Shown piece by piece: positions 35,259 to 43,220 of a stretch of DNA of 64,000 bases. A model generated the notes under the pieces. The model saw nothing but the letters and a program-made list of their open reading frames with translations, was not told the origin of the DNA and made no database searches. The stretch lies in the NCBI RefSeq assembly GCF_009557455.1, contig NZ_CP045651.1, forward strand, positions 2,108,001 to 2,172,000, given 5' to 3'. The translations under genes and the position numbers were made by a program. The stretch comes from Alistipes sp. dk3624 (GTDB lineage: Bacteria > Bacteroidota > Bacteroidia > Bacteroidales > Rikenellaceae). The stretch's first letter is position 1; each line of letters starts with the position of its first letter.

Positions 35259-36827
35259 ATGAAAAAATTAGTCTTTTCGATTCAAGTATTCATCGTCACA
35301 CTGCTGGCCGCACAGTTGACCAGTTGCGAGGGTTTCCCCGGACCGGAACCGATCTCGGAGCAATACGCCCGACCCGAAGAGGTCATCGTACCGGGAGTTC
35401 CGGTAGTCAAAGGCGATGGAAAATCGATCTACCAGCCCACCTCTTCGCGCGATTTCCGTTATGCCGCAGCGATGATCGCCAATTCGAACGGCACGATGAG
35501 CGCTTGGTTCTCCACTCCGGGAGGAACGACCGGCTCGCTTCCCGCCGCTACCAGTCTGAACGGTTCCGGCGCCGGAGGTGGTCCGTACCCCATGCACAGC
35601 AACGGCAACAGCGGGGCGATCAAGTACACATTCGACAAATCGTTCTACGGATGGATCGTGGACTGTCCGGGATGGAGCACGAATACGTCCTGCTTCCACT
35701 GGGAGCTTTACCAATGGAATAACGACTACATTTCAACGCTGAGCGGAACCCCGATCGCCCAATACGACCACATGAATTACAAAGACAACAGCTCGCTGGA
35801 GATCAATACGAACAACAGCGGTTACGCCGACGAGACCGGGAACGTCAAATTCCCCGCCGGCACCTACCTGCTGTATATGGAACGCATCTCCGGAACCCCG
35901 GGTTGCTGGGGCGCCGGCATCGGGGAAAACATGACCGTATGGCACAATGGCACGGAGTTGAGCGGAACGCAGGCATTCAGGACAAAAGTCCAGTACGTTT
36001 CCCCGGCCGACGTAGGTTATTCGGCCCAGATCAGGTATTACACCGCATCGTCGGTAACGAACGATCTCACCTGGTCGGAAGACGATATCGTAGCCGTAGC
36101 GCCCACCGACAAAAAAGCCGACAGCTATTATGCAAAAGATCCCGCAGTGGTTAAAATCGGGGACTACTATTATATGGTCTACACGGGCTCGACGACCGTC
36201 GTGGAAACCACCGACAACGAACTGTTCGTTGCCCGCAGCGCGACCCCGGACGGGGAAAACTGGGAGAAATGGAACGGAACAGGTTGGGGAGGCGATCCCG
36301 CGGCGATCGTAAGCGCTAACCTGACGGCCGAAGAGACCTTCTTCGGCGTGGGAGAAGCCAGCCTGATCGTCAAAGACGGACAGATATACCTGTATTACAC
36401 TTACAACGATCAGGCTATCGACGTCTACGACATCCACCTCGCCACGGCCAATGCCAGCGATTCAAACTGGCCCGCGGCACTCTCCGACAAAGGGAAAGTC
36501 ATCGACCGCAATAAATTCGCGGCAAATTCCGTGAGCGGTTGCGATGTCAAATACGTCGAAGAGTTGAACTGTTTCCAGGCCATTCATGGAGTAAATGTCA
36601 ACGAAGTGAACACCTACCTAGCCATATGGCAATCGACGGACGGCATCACCGGATGGGAACAGATCGGCATCGTCACCGACAATACCCGCGTCCGCCTGAA
36701 ATATCCGCGGGTCGTAGGCAACGACCAAGGACATGTCACTTCCGCAGTACACCTGCTTACCTATCAGTACGGGATAAGCAGATCGAGCTGGAGAACTTGG
36801 ATGAGTTCCTATCAATATGCCGAGTAA
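35259..36827 (+). CDS. Large surface lipoprotein with carbohydrate-binding-like N-terminus and GH43-like propeller
   Basis: 522 residues. Lipobox LTSC puts the lipidated Cys at about residue 23. Residues 60-260 form an all-beta region rich in Gly, Ser and aromatic residues (FYGWIVDCPGWSTNTSCFHWELYQW) that resembles a jelly-roll binding module. From about 285 there are propeller blades: YYAKDPAVVKIGDYYYMVYTG, GVGEASLIVKDGQIYLYYTYND and ITGWEQIGIV. The DPAV and KDGxxYLYYT blades are typical of GH43/GH32-like proteins, but a full catalytic set was not identified. It may bind or process glycans at the cell surface. Confidence 0.65.
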   Translation: MKKLVFSIQVFIVTLLAAQLTSCEGFPGPEPISEQYARPEEVIVPGVPVVKGDGKSIYQPTSSRDFRYAAAMIANSNGTMSAWFSTPGGTTGSLPAATSLNGSGAGGGPYPMHSNGNSGAIKYTFDKSFYGWIVDCPGWSTNTSCFHWELYQWNNDYISTLSGTPIAQYDHMNYKDNSSLEINTNNSGYADETGNVKFPAGTYLLYMERISGTPGCWGAGIGENMTVWHNGTELSGTQAFRTKVQYVSPADVGYSAQIRYYTASSVTNDLTWSEDDIVAVAPTDKKADSYYAKDPAVVKIGDYYYMVYTGSTTVVETTDNELFVARSATPDGENWEKWNGTGWGGDPAAIVSANLTAEETFFGVGEASLIVKDGQIYLYYTYNDQAIDVYDIHLATANASDSNWPAALSDKGKVIDRNKFAANSVSGCDVKYVEELNCFQAIHGVNVNEVNTYLAIWQSTDGITGWEQIGIVTDNTRVRLKYPRVVGNDQGHVTSAVHLLTYQYGISRSSWRTWMSSYQYAE

Positions 36828-37122
36828 ATCGGACAACCAACAGGGTAAGTGAAGTAAATTAATGGACAGTAGTTTTCGTTTTCTCTTCGGGTAAAAAATC
36901 CGGGATTCTCCCCCCCAGTAATTCCGGGAATACCCTGTTTATCCGGAGAATTTAAAAGCCGCCCCGAGTGATTCCGGGCGGCTTTTTCATGAGTCGGGCG
37001 AACAGGCGTTTCGCAAAACCGGCCGTTGCCGGCAGCGGTTCGCCGTTCGCTCTTTTTTGTCCGGATGCCGCCACCGCCGTTGCACGATAATTGCAGCGCC
37101 TTCCGGTCTCAACCGGAGACTT
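36828..37122. other. Gap between lipoprotein and tspO
   Basis: 295 nt without a gene. It contains a terminator at 36954-36987; no recognisable promoter or repeat was found besides it. Confidence 0.6.
36954..36987 (+). terminator. Terminator after the surface lipoprotein
   Basis: AAAAGCCGCCC (36954-36964) pairs with GGGCGGCTTTT (36976-36986), followed by a further T. Confidence 0.8.
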
Positions 37123-37587
37123 ATGAAAAAAATTCTCGCATTCGCCGTTCCGATACTGGTTTGCCTGCTGCTGGGCTACCTCGCCGGACTGATCCAGGCG
37201 GATTCCATCCGCGAATGGTATCCGACCCTGCGCAAACCGCCGCTGACGCCGCCGAATATCGTATTTCCCATCGCGTGGGGAATCCTTTACCTGTGCATGG
37301 GCATATCCGCCGGACTGATTTACCTTTCCAACGCTCCGCAGAGAGACTTTCTGATCCGTCTTTTCTGCGTTCAACTGTTCTCGAATTTCATCTGGAGCTA
37401 CCTGTTCTTCTACCTGCGAAATCCGCTGCTCGGTATGATCGATATTCTGACGCTCGACATATTCGTCATTTACTACCTGATCAAAAGTTATCCGGTCAGC
37501 AAAACCGCATCCGTCCTGTTCGCTCCTTATGCGCTGTGGGTACTGTTCGCCACCTACCTGAACGGCTACATCATGCTTACCAATTAG
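37123..37587 (+). CDS. tspO: TspO/MBR family tryptophan-rich sensory protein
   Basis: 154 residues from the ATG at 37123 with five membrane helices. Family motifs: WYPTLRKPPLTPPNIVFPIAWGILYLCMGISAGL and the FCVQLFSNFIWSYLFFYLRNPLLGMIDI segment. TspO proteins bind porphyrins and cholesterol-like ligands and modulate stress or light responses; the physiological role in gut anaerobes is unclear. It is monocistronic, converging on the fimbrillin operon with a shared terminator. Confidence 0.92.
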   Translation: MKKILAFAVPILVCLLLGYLAGLIQADSIREWYPTLRKPPLTPPNIVFPIAWGILYLCMGISAGLIYLSNAPQRDFLIRLFCVQLFSNFIWSYLFFYLRNPLLGMIDILTLDIFVIYYLIKSYPVSKTASVLFAPYALWVLFATYLNGYIMLTN

Positions 37588-37599
37588 CAGTCCGCGCGC

Positions 37600-37643
37600 A
37601 AATATCCCGCGTCGCCGATCCGACGACGCGGGATATTTGCTTT
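37600..37643. terminator. Shared terminator of tspO and the fimbrillin operon
   Basis: AAATATCCCGCGTCG (37600-37614) pairs with 37624-37638, followed by GCTTTTT. It lies between convergent genes. Confidence 0.82.
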
Positions 37644-37655
37644 TTATCGAACGAC

Positions 37656-38639
37656 TTACAGGCCGGGATTGATCGCGGAACCGTTGACGTTCGTCCAGTC
37701 GGTAATCGTCGGATTGGAGATCGTAATGGCGGTACGGGCAATGCTGACCGCATAAGTGTATTTGGAGCCGGCCGCAAATGTCGTCGTCGTCAGCGACGCC
37801 GGCGGAACCGCAATGGCCGAAGTTCCTCCTTCGTTGAGATTGATCGCCAGAGTCGGCGCCTGGCTGTAAGTGCCGGGGAGCACCAGCACGTAAACCGAAG
37901 CAGACGTCGCGCTGAGCGTCACGGTCGCGCCCGGCGTCATCGTAGTCGTATTGGTCACGCCGCTGCCCGGCGTGATCGCACCGGTGGAAAGCGCGATGGT
38001 CGAATTGCCGTCGGTCGTATAGACCTTATCCGAACTTCCCGCAGCGACCGTAAAAGAGGTCAGCGTCGTGTTCGCCGCGATACTGCTGTTGATGGTGATA
38101 TCGAACTCGAGCAGCGAGAGCGCATGGGTAAAAACAAGACCGACCGCTCCGGCCGAGCGAAGCACCCCGGAAGAAGCCAGGTTGTTCGAGATCAACAGGT
38201 CGAGCGCCGGGTTGACGGTTCCCGTCTGCACATTCAGCGCAGGCACCTTCACCGCCGAAGCCGAACTGTTGCCCGAGGCATAAGGCGAATAAGCGAGAAA
38301 AGTATGAGGAGTGGTGGCCGGAGCCCCCCAGTAAATCGGACTGTCGGCGCTCCAAGTCGCGCTCGCGCCGTTCCCGGTCGCGGAAAAGGAAACGTTCACG
38401 GCAGCGGGAACCGACTGCGTGCAAAACAGCCCGAGCTGGTCGCCGCTTTTCCACGCCGCCGTGCTGCCGGTAATCGTCGTTTTGGATTCGGGGATAACGT
38501 CGGAGACCGGCTTCGAGTCGGCGATTCCGGCCAGGATCGTAATTTGTTGCCCGTCGTCGGCCGTGGGCCGGCATTCGTCGTCGCGGTCGCAGGCGATCCA
38601 CGCCGCGGCAACCGCCGTCAGGAATAACATCTTTTTCAT
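37656..38639 (-). CDS. Fimbrillin family lipoprotein (Mfa-like)
   Basis: 327 residues. Lipobox WIAC puts Cys at about residue 17. The fimbrillin pattern is visible: SKTTITGSTAAWKSGDQLGLF, WSADSPIYWGA, HTFLAYSPYA, VFTHALSLLEFDITI in the N-terminal beta-sandwich, and a C-terminal ISNPTITDWT strand, which in type V pili is used for subunit donor-strand exchange. Length and motifs fit Mfa/FimA-like pilins or tip/accessory subunits. It is the second gene of a two-gene unit, 12 nt after the other fimbrillin. Confidence 0.85.
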   Translation of the reverse strand: MKKMLFLTAVAAAWIACDRDDECRPTADDGQQITILAGIADSKPVSDVIPESKTTITGSTAAWKSGDQLGLFCTQSVPAAVNVSFSATGNGASATWSADSPIYWGAPATTPHTFLAYSPYASGNSSASAVKVPALNVQTGTVNPALDLLISNNLASSGVLRSAGAVGLVFTHALSLLEFDITINSSIAANTTLTSFTVAAGSSDKVYTTDGNSTIALSTGAITPGSGVTNTTTMTPGATVTLSATSASVYVLVLPGTYSQAPTLAINLNEGGTSAIAVPPASLTTTTFAAGSKYTYAVSIARTAITISNPTITDWTNVNGSAINPGL

Positions 38640-38651
38640 AACCGATTAATT

Positions 38652-39647
38652 TTAATGGATAAAACTTTTATTCGATAAATTTATCACCGTGTCCCGCTCG
38701 ATCGTTACGGGCAATTTCCCCGCAGCGCCGCACGGCTGCGGAACTTTCGTGATGATCCCGCCGATTTTGACATTGTAAACATATTTGGTTCCGGCCGAGA
38801 AGGTGTTGTTCGACAGGTTCGCGTAATCCGTATCCTGATTGCTGCCTATCAGCGGGGCAACGGTGAACTTGACAGCCGGCACGGGATTGAGGTATTGTCC
38901 CGGAAGCGCCAGCACATAGACCGTCACGGGAATGCTGCCGATCAGCCCGGTCGAAGGGATGCTTTTGGTCAGGGTCTGCGCGTAGACGGAGCTGTTGTTC
39001 GCCGCCGCCTGCACGGCGCCGGTTACGAGGTTGTAACCGATCTGGGCGACCGTATTCACGGTATTGACGATGCCGTAACCGGACGATCCGCCCGCCGTAT
39101 TTCCGCCCCGCAGCGTCAGGCTCTTCAGCGTATAGGTATTGATGACCCCCATCGTAATGTTGAACTGCAACACCGAAAACGCATGTGAAAAAACGAACGC
39201 TACCGAGGAACCCGCCGGATAGGCCTGTTGCTTCGGCCCCGTCACGAGCATGTCGCAGGTAACGTCGACCGCCGTCGATACCTGCTGGTTCGCCAGCACC
39301 GGCATCGGCACTACGTTGGACTGATTCGACGCATTGTACGGATAGTAAGCATAGAAGGTGTGCGTGGCGGTACGGTTGTACCAGTACATCGGGGTCGTCG
39401 TACTCCACGCGCTGCCGTTATAAGAAAAAAGCACGTTACTGCGGCCTGTCAGGGTCTCGCTGATGCCGATCCGGTCGCCGGAAACGAACGAAACGGCGCT
39501 GCCGCTCGCGCTGGTTTTAGATGCCGGGGCCGCCGGGCGAACTCCCCCCGACACTTCGACAGCCAGCTCCGGCACCGGCGGATCTTCCTCCGTCCAACCG
39601 GTACATCCCGCCAGGAAAACAACCGAAAAAAGCAGTGCGCGCATCAT
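38652..39647 (-). CDS. Fimbrillin family lipoprotein (Mfa-like)
   Basis: 331 residues from the double ATG at 39647/39644. Lipobox FLAGC near residue 14. Same architecture as its downstream neighbour: SKTSASGSAVSFVSGDRIGI, YNGSAWSTTTPMYWYNRTATHTFYAYYPYN, VFSHAFSVLQFNI and KYVYNVKIGGI. The two proteins share only modest identity, so the pair is an old duplication or a pilin with an accessory subunit. The C-terminus ends differently (no ITDW motif), which may reflect a terminal or anchor role. First gene of the two-gene unit. Confidence 0.85.
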   Translation of the reverse strand: MMRALLFSVVFLAGCTGWTEEDPPVPELAVEVSGGVRPAAPASKTSASGSAVSFVSGDRIGISETLTGRSNVLFSYNGSAWSTTTPMYWYNRTATHTFYAYYPYNASNQSNVVPMPVLANQQVSTAVDVTCDMLVTGPKQQAYPAGSSVAFVFSHAFSVLQFNITMGVINTYTLKSLTLRGGNTAGGSSGYGIVNTVNTVAQIGYNLVTGAVQAAANNSSVYAQTLTKSIPSTGLIGSIPVTVYVLALPGQYLNPVPAVKFTVAPLIGSNQDTDYANLSNNTFSAGTKYVYNVKIGGIITKVPQPCGAAGKLPVTIERDTVINLSNKSFIH

Positions 39648-39731
39648 CCGAGTGAATAACCATGTATTATGATTATAACATAAACGCTGCCAAACCTTAC
39701 CGGACGACCGCCCCGCCCTCCGGCGGGCTTC

Positions 39732-39763
39732 GTTGCAAAAAACAATATTTTGAGCTAAATTTG
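39732..39763 (+). promoter_or_regulatory. Promoter of icd
   Basis: TAAATTTG at 39756-39763 matches the -7 consensus; GTTG at 39732-39735 is a weak -33 at 20-nt spacing. Predicted start about 39770, 35 nt before the ATG. Confidence 0.55.
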
Positions 39764-39804
39764 CGGAAGCATACAGAGTACAATTCAATTCAACCGAATC
39801 CGGC

Positions 39805-41031
39805 ATGAAATCAAAAATCAAAGTCAATCATCCCGTTGTGGAGCTCGATGGCGACGAAATGACCCGCGTCATCTGGAAATTCATCAAAGACAAGCTGATC
39901 CTTCCCTACCTCGATCTGGATATCAAATATTACGATCTAAGCATCCAAAACCGCGATGCCACCGACGACCGGGTTACCGTAGAAGCCGCCGAGGCGATCA
40001 AAAAATACAACGTCGGCATCAAGTGCGCCACCATTACGCCGGACGAAGCGCGCGTCCGGGAGTTCGGTTTGAAAAAGATGTGGAAGTCGCCGAACGGCAC
40101 GATCCGCAACATCCTCGACGGAACGGTCTTCCGCGAACCGATCATCTGCCGCAACGTGCCGCGCCTGGTGCCCGGATGGACCCGTCCGATCTGCATCGGG
40201 CGTCACGCTTTCGGCGACCAATACCGCGCGACGGACGTCGTTACGAAAGGTCCCGGCAAACTGACCATGACCTTCACCGGCGAGAACGGAGAGAGCCGGT
40301 CGTGGGAAGTGTACGATTTCAAGGGCGACGGCGTGGCGCTGTGCATGTACAACACCGACGCGTCGATCCGCGGTTTCGCTCACGCCTGTTTCAACATGGC
40401 CCTCAGCAAGAAATGGCCGCTGTACCTGAGCACGAAAAATACGATTCTGAAAAAATACGACGGCCGTTTCAAAGACATTTTCGAAGAGATCTACCGCAAC
40501 GACTACAAGCAGCGGATGGACGAGCTGGGACTGGTCTACGAACACCGGCTGATCGACGACATGGTCGCTTCGGCGCTGAAATGGAACGGCGGCTTCGTAT
40601 GGGCCTGCAAGAACTACGACGGCGACGTGCAGTCGGACACTGTCGCGCAGGGCTTCGGCTCGCTGGGGCTGATGACCTCGGTGCTGGTCACTCCGGACGG
40701 CAAGACGATGGAAGCCGAAGCGGCGCACGGCACCGTGACCCGCCACTACCGGATGCACCAGCGGGGCGAGGAGACCTCGACCAACCCGATCGCGTCGATA
40801 TTCGCCTGGACGCGCGGTCTGGCGCACCGTGCCGCACTCGACGGCAACGAAGCCCTGGCGCATTTTTCCCGCGCGCTCGAAGAAGTTTGCGTCGAGACGG
40901 TCGAATCGGGCAAGATGACCAAAGACCTGGCGCTGCTGGTCAAGGGGTCGAAAGTTTCCCGCGAAGATTACCTCAACACCGAAGAGTTCCTCGCGGCGCT
41001 CGACGACAACCTGCGCAAGAAACTGGCGTAA
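39805..41031 (+). CDS. icd: NADP-dependent isocitrate dehydrogenase, eukaryote-like subfamily
   Basis: 408 residues. The sequence matches the eukaryotic/IDH2-like subfamily rather than E. coli Icd: [97 protein letters not shown]. It oxidises isocitrate to 2-oxoglutarate and yields NADPH. Monocistronic, with a GC-rich hairpin downstream. Confidence 0.95.
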   Translation: MKSKIKVNHPVVELDGDEMTRVIWKFIKDKLILPYLDLDIKYYDLSIQNRDATDDRVTVEAAEAIKKYNVGIKCATITPDEARVREFGLKKMWKSPNGTIRNILDGTVFREPIICRNVPRLVPGWTRPICIGRHAFGDQYRATDVVTKGPGKLTMTFTGENGESRSWEVYDFKGDGVALCMYNTDASIRGFAHACFNMALSKKWPLYLSTKNTILKKYDGRFKDIFEEIYRNDYKQRMDELGLVYEHRLIDDMVASALKWNGGFVWACKNYDGDVQSDTVAQGFGSLGLMTSVLVTPDGKTMEAEAAHGTVTRHYRMHQRGEETSTNPIASIFAWTRGLAHRAALDGNEALAHFSRALEEVCVETVESGKMTKDLALLVKGSKVSREDYLNTEEFLAALDDNLRKKLA

Positions 41032-41054
41032 AATGCGTTCCCCTTCCGTATTGC

Positions 41055-41086
41055 GGCGGCCCGGCTTCGGAAAAAGCCGGGCCGCC
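41055..41086 (+). terminator. GC-rich hairpin after icd
   Basis: A 13-bp stem (41055-41067 with 41074-41086) closed by a 6-nt loop; no long T-run follows, so efficiency is uncertain. Confidence 0.55.
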
Positions 41087-41137
41087 CGTTATATGATACT
41101 GCCAAAGTCCTTCGCCGGATTCTCCCCCGGAACGGAT

Positions 41138-41578
41138 TCACAGCCGGTCTTTGTTCCGATAGCGGTAGCGCAGAAACAGAACGCCCGTTACGATCAGCGC
41201 GGCGGAGAGTCCCGTATAAAATACGGCGATAAACGTCTCCGGCAGCCAGCGGCACGTCCGAGCCAGGATACCGAACAGAATCATGAAGCACATCACGATC
41301 CACCCCTTCGCATCGAAAAACGAAAACGGGCAGTTCCGGTCGCCTTTCCGCTCGATCCGCTGCGTATGTTTGTAAAACAGACGTTTGAAAACCAGGTTGA
41401 AGAACAACAGGAACACGACGATCGCCTCCCCCGCCCGGAACAATCCGTAATGGGACTGACTCGCCCACGTGACCACTCCGATCCGCAGAATATTCGCCCC
41501 GGCCACGATCCAGACGATCCCGGCCGTCACGAGCAGCGCCCGCCTGTTGACCCCGAACTTACGGGCACGTTTTTCCAT
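41138..41578 (-). CDS. Membrane protein of unknown function
   Basis: 146 residues from the ATG at 41578. Four hydrophobic helices are visible (about 15-32, 48-63, 93-110, 114-136), with a basic loop around 64-80 (KRLFYKHTQRIERKGDR). No family motif is recognised. The upstream frame extension overlaps AT-rich promoter DNA and is not used. It lies between icd and tRNA-His, facing icd. Confidence 0.65.
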   Translation of the reverse strand: MEKRARKFGVNRRALLVTAGIVWIVAGANILRIGVVTWASQSHYGLFRAGEAIVVFLLFFNLVFKRLFYKHTQRIERKGDRNCPFSFFDAKGWIVMCFMILFGILARTCRWLPETFIAVFYTGLSAALIVTGVLFLRYRYRNKDRL

Positions 41579-41772
41579 AAGCGTTCTTTGTCCGGCAAAT
41601 TTATCAAATAATCCGCCAAAAACAGCGGGCCGCCGCTCGCAGGCCGCCGCCGGCCGGAGAACGGCAGCCCGGCAAACCGCCCCGTCCCGAAAAGATCGCC
41701 CTGCGGACAGCGGGAAAATACAAGCAGGAGGCGGGCGGCTCCCCGTTTTCGGGAAGAATCCGCCGCAAAAAT

Positions 41773-41803
41773 TTTGCAATAATCGAAAAGTGTATTAAAT
41801 TTG
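41773..41803 (+). promoter_or_regulatory. Consensus promoter of tRNA-His
   Basis: TTTG at 41773-41776, 19 nt, TAAATTTG at 41796-41803: exact match to both Bacteroidetes elements. Confidence 0.85.
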
Positions 41804-41835
41804 CACGCTGTCCGAAAGAAACGGGCAGTAAAACG

Positions 41836-41909
<74 letters not shown>

Positions 41910-41926
41910 CTGTCGGATTTATCCGC

Positions 41927-41956
41927 AAAAGCGCCTTTAAAAAGGGCGCTTTTTTA
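41927..41956 (+). terminator. Terminator of tRNA-His
   Basis: AAAAGCGCCTTT pairs with AAAGGGCGCTTTT (one bulged G), followed by T. Confidence 0.8.
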
Positions 41957-42132
41957 TTGTCCGGCCTGCCTTACCGCTTCCAACGCGGACGCTGCCCCCG
42001 TCCCGCAAAACGCGCCCCATCCAACCCGAACGATTTGTCCGGCAATCCTTTGCCGCCGCCCGATCCGCACGCCGGCCGCCGCGTCCAGCGGCAAACCGGA
42101 ATTGAAACGTACGGATAATTGCGCCGCCCATA

Positions 42133-42729
42133 TTAAACGAACTCTTCCTTTTTGAATACGAAACGCACAACGGGGCCCGTCCCCATGTCCGACCAGTCGA
42201 GAAACTCCAGTTCGACCGGGGTCAGCTTATCGACCAGCACCGGGCGGCCTTCGTGCAGCAGCCACCCGCGCGGTCGGTCGAACGCGTAGGGAACCGTAGC
42301 GACTTTCAGATACGATTCGTAACGGTCCAGCAGACCGTCCGGGCCGAAATCCCACACGACGACGCCCGGTTCGAAAATCTCGCCCGGAAGCCACGCGCCC
42401 GGACGGCGGCCGTCGCTCCAGTAGTGCTCGGTACGAAGCAATGCCCAGCGCCCCGACAGCGATACCTCCGCCCGCGGGTGCGCTTCCTCGCGCGTGGCCG
42501 GGTGAGGGCCCAGCCCCGTGCGAAGCCATTCGATGCTGTACGCCGGGAAAGCGTAGTGAATTCGCGCGGCCAGTTCGGGACAGATTCCCGTCGCGGGGTC
42601 TTTCGCGGCTTCGATCATGTGCGGCCGTTCCAGACCGATGCGGCGGGCCAGCTCGTTCACGCACAACGTTTCGTTTTTAAGTATCGTGACGATGCGATCC
42701 CACGTAGGGGATTGAATGATTTTTTTCAT
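42133..42729 (-). CDS. Protein with N-terminal HTH (XRE-like) and unassigned C-terminal domain
   Basis: 198 residues. The first 75 resemble the DNA-binding region of Bacteroidetes repressor-like proteins: CVNELARRIGLERPHMIEAAKDPATGICPELAARIHYAFPAYSIEWLRTGLGP, whose YSIEWLRTGLG end parallels the SLEWLLTGEG signature. Residues 80-198 are beta-rich with WSDGRRPGAWLPGEIF and WDFGPDGLLDRYESY, possibly a ligand-binding barrel; no family recognised. It is preceded by the structured RNA-like element at 42797-43128, which could be its leader. Confidence 0.6.
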   Translation of the reverse strand: MKKIIQSPTWDRIVTILKNETLCVNELARRIGLERPHMIEAAKDPATGICPELAARIHYAFPAYSIEWLRTGLGPHPATREEAHPRAEVSLSGRWALLRTEHYWSDGRRPGAWLPGEIFEPGVVVWDFGPDGLLDRYESYLKVATVPYAFDRPRGWLLHEGRPVLVDKLTPVELEFLDWSDMGTGPVVRFVFKKEEFV

Positions 42730-42796
42730 AAGGCGAATAGTTAAAAAAACGGATCGTTGCTGCGCCCGATGAAATCCGAAGCTATTCGGAAAAAGG

Positions 42797-43128
42797 CATA
42801 AAAAGAGGGCGCAGGACTACTCCTAACGGCGGTACAGGGAAGCACCTTAGTACAGAAGTGTTGGCCTACGCCCAAGTTAGCCCTATCCGTTTCCGGATAG
42901 GACATAACAAGGACTGGCAACTATTATACCTGTACTAAAAACCTCTAATTAAAGAGTTCCCTGTTTCCCGTTAGGCATAAAGAGTTGTTTACCCTTTATA
43001 ATATCTCCTTCGGCTATGCCGAATCGTAATAGTTCCTTAAAGTCTGCATAATTCTTGCGTTTTAATTTTTAGCTGACGGCAGCGCCGCTGCCCCTCTTAA
43101 AAATTTCCGCGCACAGACCTTACGGATT
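42797..43128 (-). ncRNA. Unassigned structured RNA candidate (about 300-330 nt)
   Basis: Nested base pairing fills this gap. A closing stem joins AAGAGGG (minus strand 43098-43092) to CCCTCTT (42809-42803), which runs into a T stretch like a terminator. Inside, in order, are hairpins GGCAGC-GCTGCC (about 43092-43078), TTCGGC-GCCGAA (about 43023-43009), ATAAAG-CTTTAT, then a roughly 155-nt irregular rod: 42822-42829 with 42968-42975, 42834-42841 with 42957-42964, 42847-42855 with 42930-42938, and apical 42882-42889 with 42894-42901. A TATCTTTG box (43135-43142) would start minus-strand transcription near 43128. No match to RNase P, tmRNA, SRP or known riboswitch motifs was recognised. It may be a free RNA or the leader of the HTH gene. 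Confidence 0.5.
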
Positions 43129-43134
43129 CATACA

Positions 43135-43142
43135 CAAAGATA
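43135..43142 (-). promoter_or_regulatory. -7 box of the structured RNA
   Basis: Minus-strand TATCTTTG, exact consensus. A weak TTGG lies 18 nt further upstream. It sets the likely strand of the RNA. Confidence 0.5.
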
Positions 43143-43207
43143 ACGACTCGCATGAAATTTCCAATACGATTTAGACCCCGTCCCCGACGGATCGCCGATT
43201 ATTTTGC

Positions 43208-43215
43208 TAATTTTG
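43208..43215 (+). promoter_or_regulatory. -7 box abutting the MNT-HEPN start
   Basis: TAATTTTG, exact consensus, ends 5 nt before the ATG at 43221. If functional it implies a leaderless or nearly leaderless mRNA. No -33 TTTG at normal spacing. Confidence 0.35.
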
Positions 43216-43220
43216 CGATT

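Larger units (their letters stand above)
42730..43220. other. Divergent gap between HTH gene and MNT-HEPN gene
   Basis: 491 nt with no protein gene. It is largely taken up by nested inverted repeats described in the structured-RNA entry, plus a small hairpin CCGAA-TAGC-TTCGG (42777-42790) nearer the HTH gene and two divergent -7 boxes at its right end. Confidence 0.7.

Noticed and set aside
42797-43128. Retron (msr-msd ncRNA plus reverse transcriptase)
   Set aside because: The RNA outline is retron-like, but no reverse transcriptase (no YxDD protein) occurs anywhere in the window, and the flanking genes are an HTH protein and MNT-HEPN.
42797-43128. RNase P RNA, tmRNA, SRP RNA or a group I/II intron
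   Set aside because: Characteristic sequences (GAGGAAAGTCC of RNase P, tmRNA ends and tag reading frame, intron domain V or P7 core) were not found on either strand.
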